This document shows positions 7,661 through 17,362 of a DNA stretch of 64,000 nt, one piece after another. The notes beneath the pieces were generated by a model, which was not told the DNA's origin, did no database searches, and saw only the letters and a list, made by a program, of their open reading frames with translations. Where the stretch lies: positions 124,001-188,000 of the forward strand of contig JALHNJ010000001.1 in the NCBI GenBank assembly GCA_022843585.1, written 5' to 3'. How positions within the stretch are numbered: position 1 is the stretch's first letter; every line of letters starts with the position of its first letter. The position numbers and the translations under genes are program-made. The stretch is from Chitinophagaceae bacterium (GTDB lineage Bacteria > Bacteroidota > Bacteroidia > Chitinophagales > Chitinophagaceae).

Positions 7661-8389
7661 TTATTTTTTTACAGCTATTAATCCTGCAAAATTATACCAC
7701 TTAAAAAACACTTCGCAATGATTAAAACCTTTATCCCGTAGCAGTGTAATGTTCTCGGTAAGTTTATAGGGAACGAGTACATTCTCCAACGCTTCTCTTT
7801 TTTGAGAAATCTCCATTTCACTGTAATTATTACGGCGTTTATAGTTGTAATAGTATTTAATAAAGTCACGGTTGAAATTGCTTTCTTCCGCTAATATTTT
7901 TTCTACCAGTATCAACACTCCGCCGGGATTAAGACCATCATAAATATTTTTTAATACCTGCTCTCTGTAAACGGGGCGTACAAATTGAAGCGTTAAGCAC
8001 AACACTACAACAGAAGCGTTTTTAATTTCAATGCCTTGCCCGAGGTCAGCGCAACGTAGTTCGTAGGGACGGGAGAAACCCAACTCCAATAATTTTGATT
8101 TGCATTTATCCAGCATTTCCTGCGAATCATCTACACCTACAAAGCGTATGTTTTGATTCACCATAGTATCCATTCCAATCAACGTAGTTCCGGTAGAGCA
8201 ACCCAGGTCATATACATCAGAGCCCTCTTTGGCATGGTCGGCAGCGAGTTCGGCCATCATCCGTTGTATTTCTCCATAGTAAGGAACGGAACGGTTCACC
8301 ATATCATCAAAAACCTTTGCTACACTAGCACCAAATTTAAAATCGCTGGCTTTTTCAATTTCCTCTCTGAAAACTTCATCTTTGCCCAT
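7661..8389 (-). CDS. cmoA: Carboxy-S-adenosyl-L-methionine synthase CmoA
   Basis: The 242-residue class I methyltransferase fold matches CmoA closely. It has the entry FDDMVNRSVPYYGEIQRMM (about residues 27-46), SAM motif I as VYDLGCSTGTTL (about 58-70), VGVDDSQEML, LTLQFV and PGGVLILVEKI, followed by the C-terminal YYNYKRRNNYSEMEISQKREALENVL region. CmoA makes carboxy-SAM from SAM and prephenate, for tRNA wobble uridine 5-oxyacetic acid modification. CmoB is not adjacent and is not in the window. A TAACTTTG element lies about 20 bp upstream of the start. Confidence 0.9.
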   Translation of the reverse strand: MGKDEVFREEIEKASDFKFGASVAKVFDDMVNRSVPYYGEIQRMMAELAADHAKEGSDVYDLGCSTGTTLIGMDTMVNQNIRFVGVDDSQEMLDKCKSKLLELGFSRPYELRCADLGQGIEIKNASVVVLCLTLQFVRPVYREQVLKNIYDGLNPGGVLILVEKILAEESNFNRDFIKYYYNYKRRNNYSEMEISQKREALENVLVPYKLTENITLLRDKGFNHCEVFFKWYNFAGLIAVKK

Positions 8390-8409
8390 AGTACATATAT
8401 AAATAGATT

Positions 8410-8417
8410 CAAAGTTA
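8410..8417 (-). promoter_or_regulatory. -7 promoter element TAACTTTG for cmoA
   Basis: This is an exact TAnnTTTG match on the minus strand, 20 bp upstream of the cmoA ATG. Confidence 0.55.
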
Positions 8418-8488
8418 CATTTTTACTATTGCATGAACGAATAAGGGATAATGAGTGTTAAATAGTTTATTGTTATTAATATTTAAAT

Positions 8489-8863
8489 ATGAAAAAAATA
8501 TATCATCTCGGAAACTGTACCACTTGCCAGGCCATTATAAAAGAAACAGCTATTGATAAAAAAGGTTTTGTTATGCAAAACATAAAGTCGGAGAAAATTA
8601 CACCGGCCCAATTGGAGGAAATGAAAAAAATGGCAGGTACTTACGAAGCCTTATTCAGCCGCCGGGCTATGAAATACAAAGAACTTGGGTTAAAGGACAA
8701 AAAACTTACCGAAAAAGACTACCGGGATTTTATACTGGAGGAATACACTTTCTTAAAAAGACCAGTGGTACTCATCAACGATGCTATTTTCATTGGCAGT
8801 GAAAAGAAAGCAGTGGCCGCATTAAAAACACATTTGAAATCGATTAGAATTGTTTATAGGTGA
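8489..8863 (+). CDS. ArsC/Spx-family thioredoxin-fold protein
   Basis: The 124-residue protein begins with KKIYHLGNCTTCQA. The CxxC at residues 9-12 sits in the position of the active-site loop of the ArsC/Spx/YffB family. It continues with the family helices (EEMKKMAGTYEALFSRRAMKYKELGL) and a conserved RPVVLINDAIFIG segment. Family members include glutaredoxin-dependent arsenate reductases and the Spx regulators. No ars genes are nearby, so arsenate reduction is not supported by context. It is divergent from cmoA across about 100 bp. Confidence 0.82.
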   Translation: MKKIYHLGNCTTCQAIIKETAIDKKGFVMQNIKSEKITPAQLEEMKKMAGTYEALFSRRAMKYKELGLKDKKLTEKDYRDFILEEYTFLKRPVVLINDAIFIGSEKKAVAALKTHLKSIRIVYR

Positions 8864-9010
8864 AAAACAAACGTATTGCTTGATTAATTTCGAATATAGA
8901 AAGCATTAACTGATAAGTTTTTCCAATTAAATGATAAAAAATTATCATCTGGCATGTTTTTAGAAAAGGAATATTAACAAAGCTTCAATAGTAACCCGCA
9001 TTGTTATTTT

Positions 9011-9018
9011 TAACTTTG
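9011..9018 (+). promoter_or_regulatory. -7 promoter element TAACTTTG
   Basis: An exact TAnnTTTG match followed by C, 65 bp upstream of the OmpA-family start. Confidence 0.5.
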
Positions 9019-9083
9019 CCACTCATTAAAATAAGGTAGTGGTCGTAAAACTATTATCATCTTTTCATATAAAATCAATGCAC

Positions 9084-9977
9084 ATGAAACTGAGCCAACT
9101 TGTATTAATCGCATCTTCTTCTGTATTATTATTCTCTTGTGTAAGCAGTAAAAAATTTAAAACTGCACAAGCGGATTATGTTACGTTGGAAACAAAGTAT
9201 AAAACATTAGAAGGCGATCTGTCTGATTGCAGCACCGAAAAAGCAACACTGGCCCGTGAAAAAGCAGATCTGGAAAGAGAAATGGCCTTGGTGAATACCC
9301 GTGTAAAAGATTTGAACAGCCAGATAGATTTTTTAAAAGCAAATAATAATCAGGCCTTAAAACAGTTGCAGGACTTATCAGTTATTTCAAATACACAAGC
9401 AGAGAGCATAAGAAAATCAATGGAGAATATTGGCGCCAAAGATTCTTATATTCAAACATTGCAACAGCAAATGGCGCATAAAGATTCCCTGAACATGGCA
9501 CTGGTAATGAATTTGAAGGGAGCGATTGGGAACTTAGATGACGATGATATTAATATTAAAGTGGATAAAGGAGTAGTGTATATAGATATTTCTGATAAAC
9601 TACTGTTCACTACCGGCAAGTATGAAGTAACTAACCAGGCGAAAACAGTATTAGGTAAAGTAGCAACTGTATTAAAAAATCAACCAGATATTGAATTTAT
9701 GGTAGAAGGGCATACCGATAATGTGCCTTTGAAAGGAAGCGGTGCTATGCTGGATAACTGGGACCTGAGTGTAAAAAGAGCCACAGCCGTAGTAAGAATT
9801 TTGCAAAATCAATATGGGCTGGATCCAACCAAGATGGCCGCAGCAGGTCGTGGTGAATTTAAGCCGATTGCAGATAACAGTACAAAAGAGGGAAAAGCAT
9901 CTAACCGCAGAACAAGGATTGTGATTCTGCCACAGTTAGATCAGTTCTTCCAGTTGCTGGAAACAAAAACTAATTAA
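9084..9977 (+). CDS. OmpA family lipoprotein
   Basis: The signal peptide KLSQLVLIASSSVLLFSC ends in a lipobox cysteine, so the mature protein is probably lipid-anchored at the outer membrane. A coiled-coil region follows (about residues 25-140: repeated TLETKYKTLEGDL, EKADLEREMALV, INSQIDFLKAN-type heptads). The C-terminal OmpA domain (about 165-285) has the peptidoglycan-binding motifs FMVEGHTDNVPL, NWDLSVKRATAVVRIL and AAGRGEFKPIADN with the terminal NRRTRIVILP. The signal peptide fixes the start at ATG 9084 (or 9078); the track's GTG at 9039 would add an implausible leader. A strong terminator follows. Confidence 0.92.
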   Translation: MKLSQLVLIASSSVLLFSCVSSKKFKTAQADYVTLETKYKTLEGDLSDCSTEKATLAREKADLEREMALVNTRVKDLNSQIDFLKANNNQALKQLQDLSVISNTQAESIRKSMENIGAKDSYIQTLQQQMAHKDSLNMALVMNLKGAIGNLDDDDINIKVDKGVVYIDISDKLLFTTGKYEVTNQAKTVLGKVATVLKNQPDIEFMVEGHTDNVPLKGSGAMLDNWDLSVKRATAVVRILQNQYGLDPTKMAAAGRGEFKPIADNSTKEGKASNRRTRIVILPQLDQFFQLLETKTN

Positions 9978-9994
9978 TATAATAGTATGAATTA

Positions 9995-10023
9995 AAAAGG
10001 CCTCACAACTTGTGAGGCCTTTT
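9995..10023. terminator. Bidirectional intrinsic terminator
   Basis: The arms aaaaggcctcacaa and ttgtgaggcctttt form a perfect 14-bp inverted repeat with a 1-nt centre. A and T runs flank it. It separates the convergent OmpA and antiporter genes. Confidence 0.85.
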
Positions 10024-10026
10024 AGT

Positions 10027-11622
10027 TTAAGAAATTTGTTGCAGTCTTGCTTCTTCCAAATCTAATTCCCACTCTCTTTCCCGTATCAGCTCTTCACTAT
10101 ATTCTGCTTTATGCCGTAAGTAAGTTAATTCTCTCCGGCGAATATGGATTAACTCCAGTAGCATTTGCCTGTATTGCGGTAAAAAAGAGGCTGATTCCTG
10201 TTCCTCATCCCCTTCGAGTTTTCGTTTGGTGATCTCGATCATTCTTTCATAACGATCTCTTACCCGTTTATAGGTATCATTATTTTGTGTTTCTTCCGGG
10301 TAATTGGTATCTAAATAGGAAAGAACAGATTCTGCTAATCGTATCCGTAAGGAAAGTGTCTTTAATTGTTCATCTTCTTTATTGCCTTCTTCAATATTCA
10401 GTATTCGTATCAATGGTTTTAGACTAAGCCCCTGCAATACCAGTGTAATAAGTATAACGACAAAAGTGATAAATAGAATAAGGTTACGATGTGGAAATGC
10501 CTGCCCGGCTAATGTAAGTGGTATAGCTAATGCAGACGCTAATGATACTACACCCCGCATACCACTCCAGGCAATCAAAAATACTTGCTTCCAACCCGGC
10601 TTGGGTTCTGTAGTACGTATACTCCTAAACAACCATCGGGGAATATAAGCTCCCGGAAAAACCCAGATGATACGAACTAAAATGGTAACGATACTGATTA
10701 TTACACCATAGCCAATGGCTTCCCATACAGAATAGTTTCCCAGTCCTTTTACAATACCCGGTAGTTGCAAACCAATCAGTATAAATACAAATCCATTTAA
10801 TAAAAAGATTAGCGTATCCCAAAGACCTGCAATTTGTATGCGGGATTCAGAATTAAAAATTTCATGCGAACGATAGGTAAGAAATAATCCTCCGCTTACA
10901 ACAGCCAGCACACCAGAGTAATGAAAATGTTCTGCTCCTACATACATGGCGTAGGGTGTTATTAATGTAAGACCCGCATCAATACTGGCAGTAGTAGGAA
11001 AGAAACGGTGAATGATATAAACGATATATGCAATTGCCACCCCAATTACTATACCCATACCAGCTACCAGGGCAAATTGACGGGTGGCATCCCACATGCC
11101 AAACTGCCCGGTTATAATAGCAGCTAATGCAAATCGAAATACAATCAAACTGGATGCATCATTCACCAGGCTCTCTCCTTCTAAAATTGTAACTACTCTT
11201 TTCGGCACTTTTAATCCTTGTAAGACAGAGGTAGCTGCAACAGCATCGGGCGGAGAAATAATACCGCCCAGTAAAAATCCAAATGCCAAAGAAAAATCTG
11301 GAATGATAGCATGGGACACTACAGCAACAGCCGCTGAGGTAAATATCACTAGACCAAAAGCAAGTAAACTAATGGGCCGGCGTAATTTCCAAAAATCTTT
11401 CCACGAGGTATTCCATGCTGCTGCATATAATATCGGCGGAAGAAAAATCAGGAAGACCAGATCAGGTTCTAATGAAATAGAGGGCATACCCGGTATCAGG
11501 CTTATTACCAATCCGCTGATAACTAATAAAATCGGGTACGACATTTTGAGTTTCTCACTCAACATGGTCAGCATCGCAATGCCGAACAATAACGATATTA
11601 CTACTAAGAGTTGCTCATGCAT
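10027..11622 (-). CDS. Na+/H+ antiporter, CPA1 family
   Basis: The 531-residue protein has about twelve hydrophobic segments in its first 410 residues and a charged cytoplasmic tail (about 410-531). CPA1 signatures are present: FLIFLPPILYAAAWNT, GGIISPPDAVAATSVL and the ion-binding ND motif in EGESLVNDASSLIVFR, then WSGMRGVVSLASALAIPL. It should exchange protons for Na+ (or K+) across the inner membrane for pH and salt homeostasis. The tail is rich in Arg/Glu helices, suggestive of a regulatory domain. It begins at an ATG and faces the receptor gene at 11801 divergently. Confidence 0.92.
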   Translation of the reverse strand: MHEQLLVVISLLFGIAMLTMLSEKLKMSYPILLVISGLVISLIPGMPSISLEPDLVFLIFLPPILYAAAWNTSWKDFWKLRRPISLLAFGLVIFTSAAVAVVSHAIIPDFSLAFGFLLGGIISPPDAVAATSVLQGLKVPKRVVTILEGESLVNDASSLIVFRFALAAIITGQFGMWDATRQFALVAGMGIVIGVAIAYIVYIIHRFFPTTASIDAGLTLITPYAMYVGAEHFHYSGVLAVVSGGLFLTYRSHEIFNSESRIQIAGLWDTLIFLLNGFVFILIGLQLPGIVKGLGNYSVWEAIGYGVIISIVTILVRIIWVFPGAYIPRWLFRSIRTTEPKPGWKQVFLIAWSGMRGVVSLASALAIPLTLAGQAFPHRNLILFITFVVILITLVLQGLSLKPLIRILNIEEGNKEDEQLKTLSLRIRLAESVLSYLDTNYPEETQNNDTYKRVRDRYERMIEITKRKLEGDEEQESASFLPQYRQMLLELIHIRRRELTYLRHKAEYSEELIREREWELDLEEARLQQIS

Positions 11623-11800
11623 AATAAAATTCTAAAGTAAACTTTTTATAGAAATCATCGATAAAATGAATGACTGATGTAAAAATCCGACAAGGATTAA
11701 CAAAAATCAACCCACTCATGCAGCTAATGCCACCCATAATATAGTTTAGCTCGCAAACCAGCGATTTTTAAACAACTTTTGAGCAAATGAATAGAATAAC

Positions 11801-14245
11801 ATGACAAGAATATTTTTGGTTTTGTCCATACTTACAAGCCTGGCAGCAAATGCACAACAGGGAAAAATAAGGATAACTGTGGTAAACGATCAACAAGCAG
11901 CAGTAGAAAATGCAACCGTTGAACTACTTTGGAATAAAGATTCTTCGATCGTAAAATTATCGCTTAGTGATAAAACAGGGGTAGCAGAATTTGAGAATAT
12001 TAAATTTGGAGAATATCTTCTGCGAATAACCGTAGTAAACTATACTACTCAATTTTCATCTTCATTTTCATTGAGTGCCGAACAGGCGGATGTGACCGTT
12101 CCTAAAATTGTGTTGCAGCAAAAAGCAACTCAATTGGGTGGCGTAACTGTTACCGCTAAAAAACCATTCATTCAAAAACTGAGTGATAGAATTGTAGTGA
12201 ATGTAGAAAATAGTATTGTAAGTGCAGGTAGTTCTGCTATGGATGTGCTGGAAAGATCGCCGGGAGTGAATGTAGACCAGAATGATAATATCAGCCTTCG
12301 TGGCCGCAGCGGTGTTATCATTATGATTGATGGAAAGCCAACGGCTATGACTGGCGCAGACCTCGCTAATTATTTAAAGGGCCTTCCGTCTGCTGCTATT
12401 GAACGAATAGACCTGATCACAAATCCTTCTTCCAAATATGATGCAGCAGGAAATTCTGGTATCATTGATATACGGATGAAAAAAGATCAACGATTTGGCT
12501 CCAACGGAACATTTACTGCGGGTTATGGACAGGGTGTTTATCCTAAAACAAATGCAGGCAATACTTTCAACTACCGGAATAAGAAAGTCAATATTTTCGG
12601 TAACTATAATTATGCCTACCGCATCGGTCTTAATCATCTTATTCTTGATCGTAATTTTTATACCGACCAGGGGGTATTTAACGGGCAGGATTTAAAAGAT
12701 AATTATACCAAACCAAAATTCGGCGCACATACAACAAGGCTGGGTGCTGATTTTTTTCCTTCTAAGAATACTATTATCGGCTTTGTTGTTAATGGGAACT
12801 TCAATCATTTTCAACGAACCAATGATAATAATTCAATTGTGATCGATGACCAGAAACAAAGGACCAGTACTTTTGCTACGCAGGCAAGCAATAATGACCA
12901 TGCAAGAAATTTTGTTTCGAACATCAACTTCAAACATACTTTCGATAGTACGGGCAAAGAAATTACTGCGGATGTGGATTATGGAATTTATAATTCTAAT
13001 TCTCTGTCAACTATTGCTACACAGTATTACAAATTAGATGGTACAGCATTACAGCCTGACTATATTTTAGATGGAGATCAAAAAGGAAAGCTGGATTTAT
13101 TTACCGTAAAATCTGACTATACCAATCCATTAAAAAAAGGTGCGAAGCTGGAAGCTGGATTTAAACTTAGTTTTGTTTCGGCCGACAACGATGCCAGGTT
13201 TTGGGATGTAAGTAATGGAACACCCATCAACGATGTAAACAAAACCAATCGTTTCAATTATAAAGAAAATAATAATGCGGGATATATCAATTTCAGCAAA
13301 GACTTTAAAAAGTTTGATCTGCAAGTTGGTTTACGTGGTGAGCAAACGAATATTGATACCAGACAGGTAAACGGAAACATACAATGGGATTCCAGCTATT
13401 TCCAATTATTTCCGAGTGCATTTTTTAATTATAAACTCACTGAAGAAAAAACATGGGGTGTATCGGTAAGCCGTCGTATTGGTCGCCCCGGTTATTCGCA
13501 ACTCAATCCATTCTTATTTTTAATTGATGTTACTACTTATTCAACCGGGCAACCGGGATTGTTACCACAACTTACCTGGTCCTATGAACTTAGTTACACC
13601 GTAAAAATTTTAAGTTTTACATTGGGATACAGTCGCACAAAAAACAATCAGAACATTGCCATCGCCAGGTTTAAAGATGTATTTCCCAATATACCATCGG
13701 ATGATAATGTAACGGTACAAATTCCATTGAATCTTGCTTCATCCGATTATTTTGGTCTTACTATTGCTGCTCCAATCCGCATCAACAAATGGTGGAACAT
13801 GATCAATAATGGAAATATTTATTATGAAAAATTCAATGGCTCTTTAGGGACTACCCAACTCAACGCCGGAAGGCCTGCAGCATATATCCAAACTAACAAC
13901 AGTTTTACATTTAAAAAAGGGTGGACAGCAGAGTTGAATGCCAGCATAAATACCGGCGGACAGTATGGATTTATGGTGGCTGACCCGCAATGGGGTTTAG
14001 CAGCAGGCGTGCAAAAACAAGTATTGAAAAATAAAGGAACCGTTCGATTTAATATCACCGATATTTTCTGGACCAACCTGCCGAAAGCGGTTATTACCTA
14101 TGATAATTATATAGAAAAATGGCATGCCTACCGGGAAACAAGAGTAGCCAATCTGACATTTACGTATCGCTTTGGAAGCAATAAAGTACAACAGGCTCGC
14201 AGAAGAACTACCGGCTCAGAAGAAGAAAGACAAAGAGCACAATAA
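11801..14245 (+). CDS. Outer membrane beta-barrel (TonB-receptor-like) protein with carboxypeptidase-like domain
   Basis: The 814-residue protein has a signal peptide (LVLSILTSLAANAQ), an N-terminal carboxypeptidase-regulatory-like beta sandwich (about residues 22-110), a plug-like domain (about 120-225) with MDVLERSPGVNVDQNDNISL, RGRSGVIIMIDGKPT and ERIDLITNPSSKYDAAGNSGIIDI, and a long beta-barrel (about 350-790) of the OMP_b-brl_3 type ending in NLTFTYRFG. Such proteins are common in Bacteroidota and resemble TonB-dependent receptors but usually lack a paired SusD. None is nearby here. The ligand is unknown. The barrel is followed by a basic, Gln-rich tail. Confidence 0.88.
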   Translation: MTRIFLVLSILTSLAANAQQGKIRITVVNDQQAAVENATVELLWNKDSSIVKLSLSDKTGVAEFENIKFGEYLLRITVVNYTTQFSSSFSLSAEQADVTVPKIVLQQKATQLGGVTVTAKKPFIQKLSDRIVVNVENSIVSAGSSAMDVLERSPGVNVDQNDNISLRGRSGVIIMIDGKPTAMTGADLANYLKGLPSAAIERIDLITNPSSKYDAAGNSGIIDIRMKKDQRFGSNGTFTAGYGQGVYPKTNAGNTFNYRNKKVNIFGNYNYAYRIGLNHLILDRNFYTDQGVFNGQDLKDNYTKPKFGAHTTRLGADFFPSKNTIIGFVVNGNFNHFQRTNDNNSIVIDDQKQRTSTFATQASNNDHARNFVSNINFKHTFDSTGKEITADVDYGIYNSNSLSTIATQYYKLDGTALQPDYILDGDQKGKLDLFTVKSDYTNPLKKGAKLEAGFKLSFVSADNDARFWDVSNGTPINDVNKTNRFNYKENNNAGYINFSKDFKKFDLQVGLRGEQTNIDTRQVNGNIQWDSSYFQLFPSAFFNYKLTEEKTWGVSVSRRIGRPGYSQLNPFLFLIDVTTYSTGQPGLLPQLTWSYELSYTVKILSFTLGYSRTKNNQNIAIARFKDVFPNIPSDDNVTVQIPLNLASSDYFGLTIAAPIRINKWWNMINNGNIYYEKFNGSLGTTQLNAGRPAAYIQTNNSFTFKKGWTAELNASINTGGQYGFMVADPQWGLAAGVQKQVLKNKGTVRFNITDIFWTNLPKAVITYDNYIEKWHAYRETRVANLTFTYRFGSNKVQQARRRTTGSEEERQRAQ

Positions 14246-14263
14246 TAGAAGTAGAAGTGTTAT

Positions 14264-14292
14264 AAAAAGCTGGTCAATCCGACCAGCTTTTT
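14264..14292. terminator. Bidirectional intrinsic terminator
   Basis: The 12-bp stem aaaaagctggtc/gaccagcttttt has a 5-nt loop. It lies between the receptor-like gene and the convergent small membrane protein. Confidence 0.85.
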
Positions 14293-14311
14293 ATATTATT
14301 TCATTTAGGTT

Positions 14312-14584
14312 TTATGGTCTATCGTCTTTTATAATTGTAGTACGGGTAACTTCTTTTGTGCTATTACTACCACGTAATAAGGCTACTAGTATAATCAGTA
14401 ACACTGCGCCGCCTACTACCCATACCCACGGTTCAGTATACCATTCGCTGGTTGTTGTAGTAGTAGTGGTGGTTTTAGTTACAGTCGCACCTGTGCTGTC
14501 TTGTGCCCAAATACCAAACTGAGTTAAACTAAGAATGAAAGCAAAAAAAATCTTGTAAAAGTTTTCTATGGTTACTTTTTTCAT
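14312..14584 (-). CDS. Small secreted/membrane protein with Thr-rich stretch
   Basis: The 90-residue protein has an N-terminal signal-like segment (IFFAFILSLTQFGIWAQ), a run of threonines (KTTTTTTTTSEWY), then one membrane helix (VWVVGGAVLLIILVALLRG, about residues 54-72) and a polar basic tail. It is probably anchored in the inner membrane with a short periplasmic linker. No function is recognised. Small proteins of this shape are common in Chitinophagales. The plus-strand ORF 14172-14522 is its shadow. Confidence 0.7.
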   Translation of the reverse strand: MKKVTIENFYKIFFAFILSLTQFGIWAQDSTGATVTKTTTTTTTTSEWYTEPWVWVVGGAVLLIILVALLRGSNSTKEVTRTTIIKDDRP

Positions 14585-14696
14585 GATTGTGGTTTTAAAA
14601 TAAGTAAGTGGTTGTCATTTCTGGTACTAACATAATCAGGCCAGATTTTCTCCGTATTAAAATCACGGAGCTAAAGGTTGAAATGGGGAATAGTCT

Positions 14697-15551
14697 CTAC
14701 AACTTATTGTGTAAAGACTCAAGAATGATGAGGTGGGGCTGTATATTTTTCAATGTATTCTTTTGCAAAAACTGTTTCAGGTGTTTATAGAAATGGCTAT
14801 GATCATAATAGCCATATAACGAATAGTTGAAATCATCAGGAGAGTTTACAATATGTGCCACGGCCTTTCTTATCCGCATAATTTGTAAAGCCTGCTTACA
14901 GCCAATACCGGTGCAGGTTTCAAAATAACGTTGTAAGGTGCGGGAGGAAATTTTATGCTTACCGGCTTCTTTTTCTAACGAAAGCGAAAAATCATTTTCC
15001 TGAAAAGCATGATCTAATAATTTACTTACAATATGAACGGCTTGCAAAGACCCTTCGTATTCATTTAATATATTGGTAAACGAGGTTGAAAGAATTGTCA
15101 CCCGTTCTTCAAACGTTTTTACTTTTTTAACCCGTTTTATAATTTGTGGACTCAATAAATAACTTAATGGGAAAATATATCCTTTGTACTCGGCGAAATT
15201 TATTTTCTTCTCCAATATAACTGGCGACACACGGAACTTAATTCCAAATAAATGATTACCCGGTTTGTGAAAACATTCAATGGCATTATACCGCGGTAAA
15301 AAGCCATCGGTCTTCATAGCAAATTTTTTATCATCTACCTGCATTACAAAAGGAGTACCCAGATTGATAATATAGGTATAGCCGATATTAGGAAACTGTG
15401 CATCTGAAAAACCTTTGGGGTGTTTTTCCCAGAGCGCATCGAATTTCGTTTCCCAGAAAAAATCGATGAAATGACTAAGGGCAACAGGCGGCGGAACCCG
15501 GTGATAGTTATTTTCAAAATGGCTGTTATCCAGGAACTCGATATGCTGCAT
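14697..15551 (-). CDS. AraC family transcriptional regulator
   Basis: The 284-residue protein has an N-terminal sensing region of the DUF6597 type (PPPVALSHFIDFFWETKFD, then IGYTYIINLGTPF and HLFGIKFRVSP, about residues 20-130). The C-terminal AraC HTH pair (about 185-275) has the first helix-turn-helix near KHKISSRTLQRYFETCTGIGCKQALQIMRIRKA and the second near YSLYGYYDHSHFYKHLKQFL. It is a cytoplasmic DNA-binding protein; target and ligand are unknown. It is divergent from a second AraC-type gene at 15654. A TAAATTGC sequence occurs only 3 bp upstream of its ATG. Confidence 0.87.
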   Translation of the reverse strand: MQHIEFLDNSHFENNYHRVPPPVALSHFIDFFWETKFDALWEKHPKGFSDAQFPNIGYTYIINLGTPFVMQVDDKKFAMKTDGFLPRYNAIECFHKPGNHLFGIKFRVSPVILEKKINFAEYKGYIFPLSYLLSPQIIKRVKKVKTFEERVTILSTSFTNILNEYEGSLQAVHIVSKLLDHAFQENDFSLSLEKEAGKHKISSRTLQRYFETCTGIGCKQALQIMRIRKAVAHIVNSPDDFNYSLYGYYDHSHFYKHLKQFLQKNTLKNIQPHLIILESLHNKL

Positions 15552-15653
15552 ACTGCAATTTAAGATTTGAATCTCCTTTTTTGAACCAAATTACAGGACG
15601 TACGTTTGATAAAAAACCAAAGGTATTTTATCGATTCGCCTTAATACATCAAC

Positions 15654-16880
15654 ATGCTATTCGATTTCAACCGGTTTAGTTCGCTATTGCTGATCTTTTT
15701 TGTACATGGTTTTGTGTATGCAGCACTCTTGTACAGAAAATCATTGATTCAGGACACCCGTTCGGATAAGTGGCTGAGTCTTTTTCTCTTCTTATGCATT
15801 TTGTATATCACTCCCTGGATGGTAGGCTTTGCCGGTTGGTATGATGCACAGCCATACAGAGATGTTTTGTTTTATGTTCCTTTTCAACACTTATATTTTA
15901 TCGGCCCTGTTATTTTCTTTTACGTACAAAGTTTGCTGAACCCTTCTTTTCGGTTTGGAAAAAAAGAATCGCTGCATTTATTACCCGGCCTTTTGTACCT
16001 GCTGTTTTGTGTAGTAATGGTGGTAACGGATAAGCTACTGTTGAAAAAATATTTTTTCCTTGCTTCTGGTGCAGATCCGGATTTTGATACCTGGTACCAG
16101 CTAACCGGTTTTGCCTCCATGTTGTTGTATTTCTTTTTGTCGCTGCGGTATTATAACCTGTATAAAAAATTAATAGTGCAGGTAATAAGTTATGCAGATA
16201 TGGTTTTCTTTCGGTGGGTACGAAATTTCTTAGTGGCTTTTCTCATCATGCTTTGCGTAAAAGTTGTTTTTTTCATCCTTGGTGAAATAACGGACATGAG
16301 TTACTGGGACACCTGGTGGTATTTTCTTGTCTTTGCGATTTTGTTTTACTATATCGCCATCACCGGATATGCCAATTCAATTGAAACGAAAATTGGGTTT
16401 CAGCCCAATCTTTTGCAGTATCGGCCAGCTTTATTACTCAATTATCATCAATCTTCCATCAATGATTTAGAAATTATGGAGGAAGACGAAATAATAGATA
16501 TTAATTCAATCCCTACAGTAGAGCCAATCCCATCTGAAGAAATAAATAGTTGGAAAGAAAGAATACTTCAATTGATGCAAGCTGGCAAGGCGTATGAAGA
16601 TCCTGAGTTGTCATTAACACAGGTTGCAAAGCAATTGCAAAGCAACCCTTCTCATATTTCCAAAATGGTGAACAAAGGATTTGGTGTAAACTTTAATGAT
16701 TTTGTAAATCAGTACCGCATAGTAGCAGTAAAAGAAATGCTGAGTAATGGCGAACAAAAACAACAAACATTGTTGGGTATTGCATTTGAATGTGGGTTTA
16801 ATTCAAAAGCTACATTCAATAGGGCCTTTAAAAAAGTTACCGGGGTAAGTCCAAAGGAATGGTTACAACAAAACGGATGA
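15654..16880 (+). CDS. Membrane-embedded AraC family regulator
   Basis: The 408-residue protein has about seven hydrophobic segments in its first 240 residues, then a linker rich in acid (MEEDEIIDIN) and a C-terminal AraC DNA-binding domain (about 305-405) with LSLTQVAKQLQSNPSHISKMVNKGFGVNF and GIAFECGFNSKATFNRAFKKVTGVSPKEW. This layout couples a membrane sensor to transcription in one chain and is common in Bacteroidota. Ligand and targets are unknown. Its stop overlaps the next start as ATGA, which suggests translational coupling with the YdeI-like gene. Confidence 0.88.
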   Translation: MLFDFNRFSSLLLIFFVHGFVYAALLYRKSLIQDTRSDKWLSLFLFLCILYITPWMVGFAGWYDAQPYRDVLFYVPFQHLYFIGPVIFFYVQSLLNPSFRFGKKESLHLLPGLLYLLFCVVMVVTDKLLLKKYFFLASGADPDFDTWYQLTGFASMLLYFFLSLRYYNLYKKLIVQVISYADMVFFRWVRNFLVAFLIMLCVKVVFFILGEITDMSYWDTWWYFLVFAILFYYIAITGYANSIETKIGFQPNLLQYRPALLLNYHQSSINDLEIMEEDEIIDINSIPTVEPIPSEEINSWKERILQLMQAGKAYEDPELSLTQVAKQLQSNPSHISKMVNKGFGVNFNDFVNQYRIVAVKEMLSNGEQKQQTLLGIAFECGFNSKATFNRAFKKVTGVSPKEWLQQNG

Positions 16881-17359
16881 TAACAAAACATATCATACAA
16901 AAAATGGGTGCAGGACATATGCACTATATAGAACTGGATGCAAAAACGGTAAAACGGGTAACCGCCGGTGGCAATAAAAGAGTACTGTGTAAACTTAATG
17001 CAACTGTTCATCTGCATGCTGCGGTAATGAAAACAAAAGAAGGAATGTATTACCTGATGATAAGTGCCGCTAACCTGAAAAAGCTGACTGCAAAAGCCGG
17101 CAGCACCGTGAAGGCTGAAATAGAAATTGATAAAAGCGAATTACAATTTCATATACCGGAAGAATTTGCCGAAGTAATGGCTACGGATGCTACTGCAAAG
17201 AAAATTTTCGACAACCTGACGGATGGAAATAAACGAGGATTGATTGCGTTAGTGAACATGCTAAAATCATCAGATAAAAAGATTGAAAGAGCTTTGTTAA
17301 TAGCTGCCAGGTTAAGATCTGGGATCACCTATCCTGCTAAAATTTTAAAAAAAGAATAA
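16877..17359 (+). CDS. DUF1905 / YdeI (OmpD-associated) family protein
   Basis: The 160-residue protein has an N-terminal DUF1905-like beta-barrel (about residues 8-90: HYIELDAKTVKRVTAGGNKRVLCKLN) and a C-terminal YdeI-type helical segment (about 95-155) with FAEVMATDATAKKIFDNLTDGNKRGLIALV. YdeI-family proteins are linked to bacteriocin protection in enterobacteria, but that function is not established here. The ATG at 16877 is preferred to the track start at 16859 because it overlaps the upstream TGA and fits the family N-terminus. It is the middle gene of a likely three-gene operon. Confidence 0.8.
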   Translation: MITKHIIQKMGAGHMHYIELDAKTVKRVTAGGNKRVLCKLNATVHLHAAVMKTKEGMYYLMISAANLKKLTAKAGSTVKAEIEIDKSELQFHIPEEFAEVMATDATAKKIFDNLTDGNKRGLIALVNMLKSSDKKIERALLIAARLRSGITYPAKILKKE

Positions 17360-17362
17360 ACC

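Noticed and set aside
11084-11635. 183-codon plus-strand ORF
   Set aside because: Lies entirely opposite the CPA1 antiporter, which has clear family motifs.
14172-14522. 116-codon plus-strand ORF after the receptor gene
   Set aside because: Crosses the terminator at 14264-14292 and is antisense to the small Thr-rich membrane protein.
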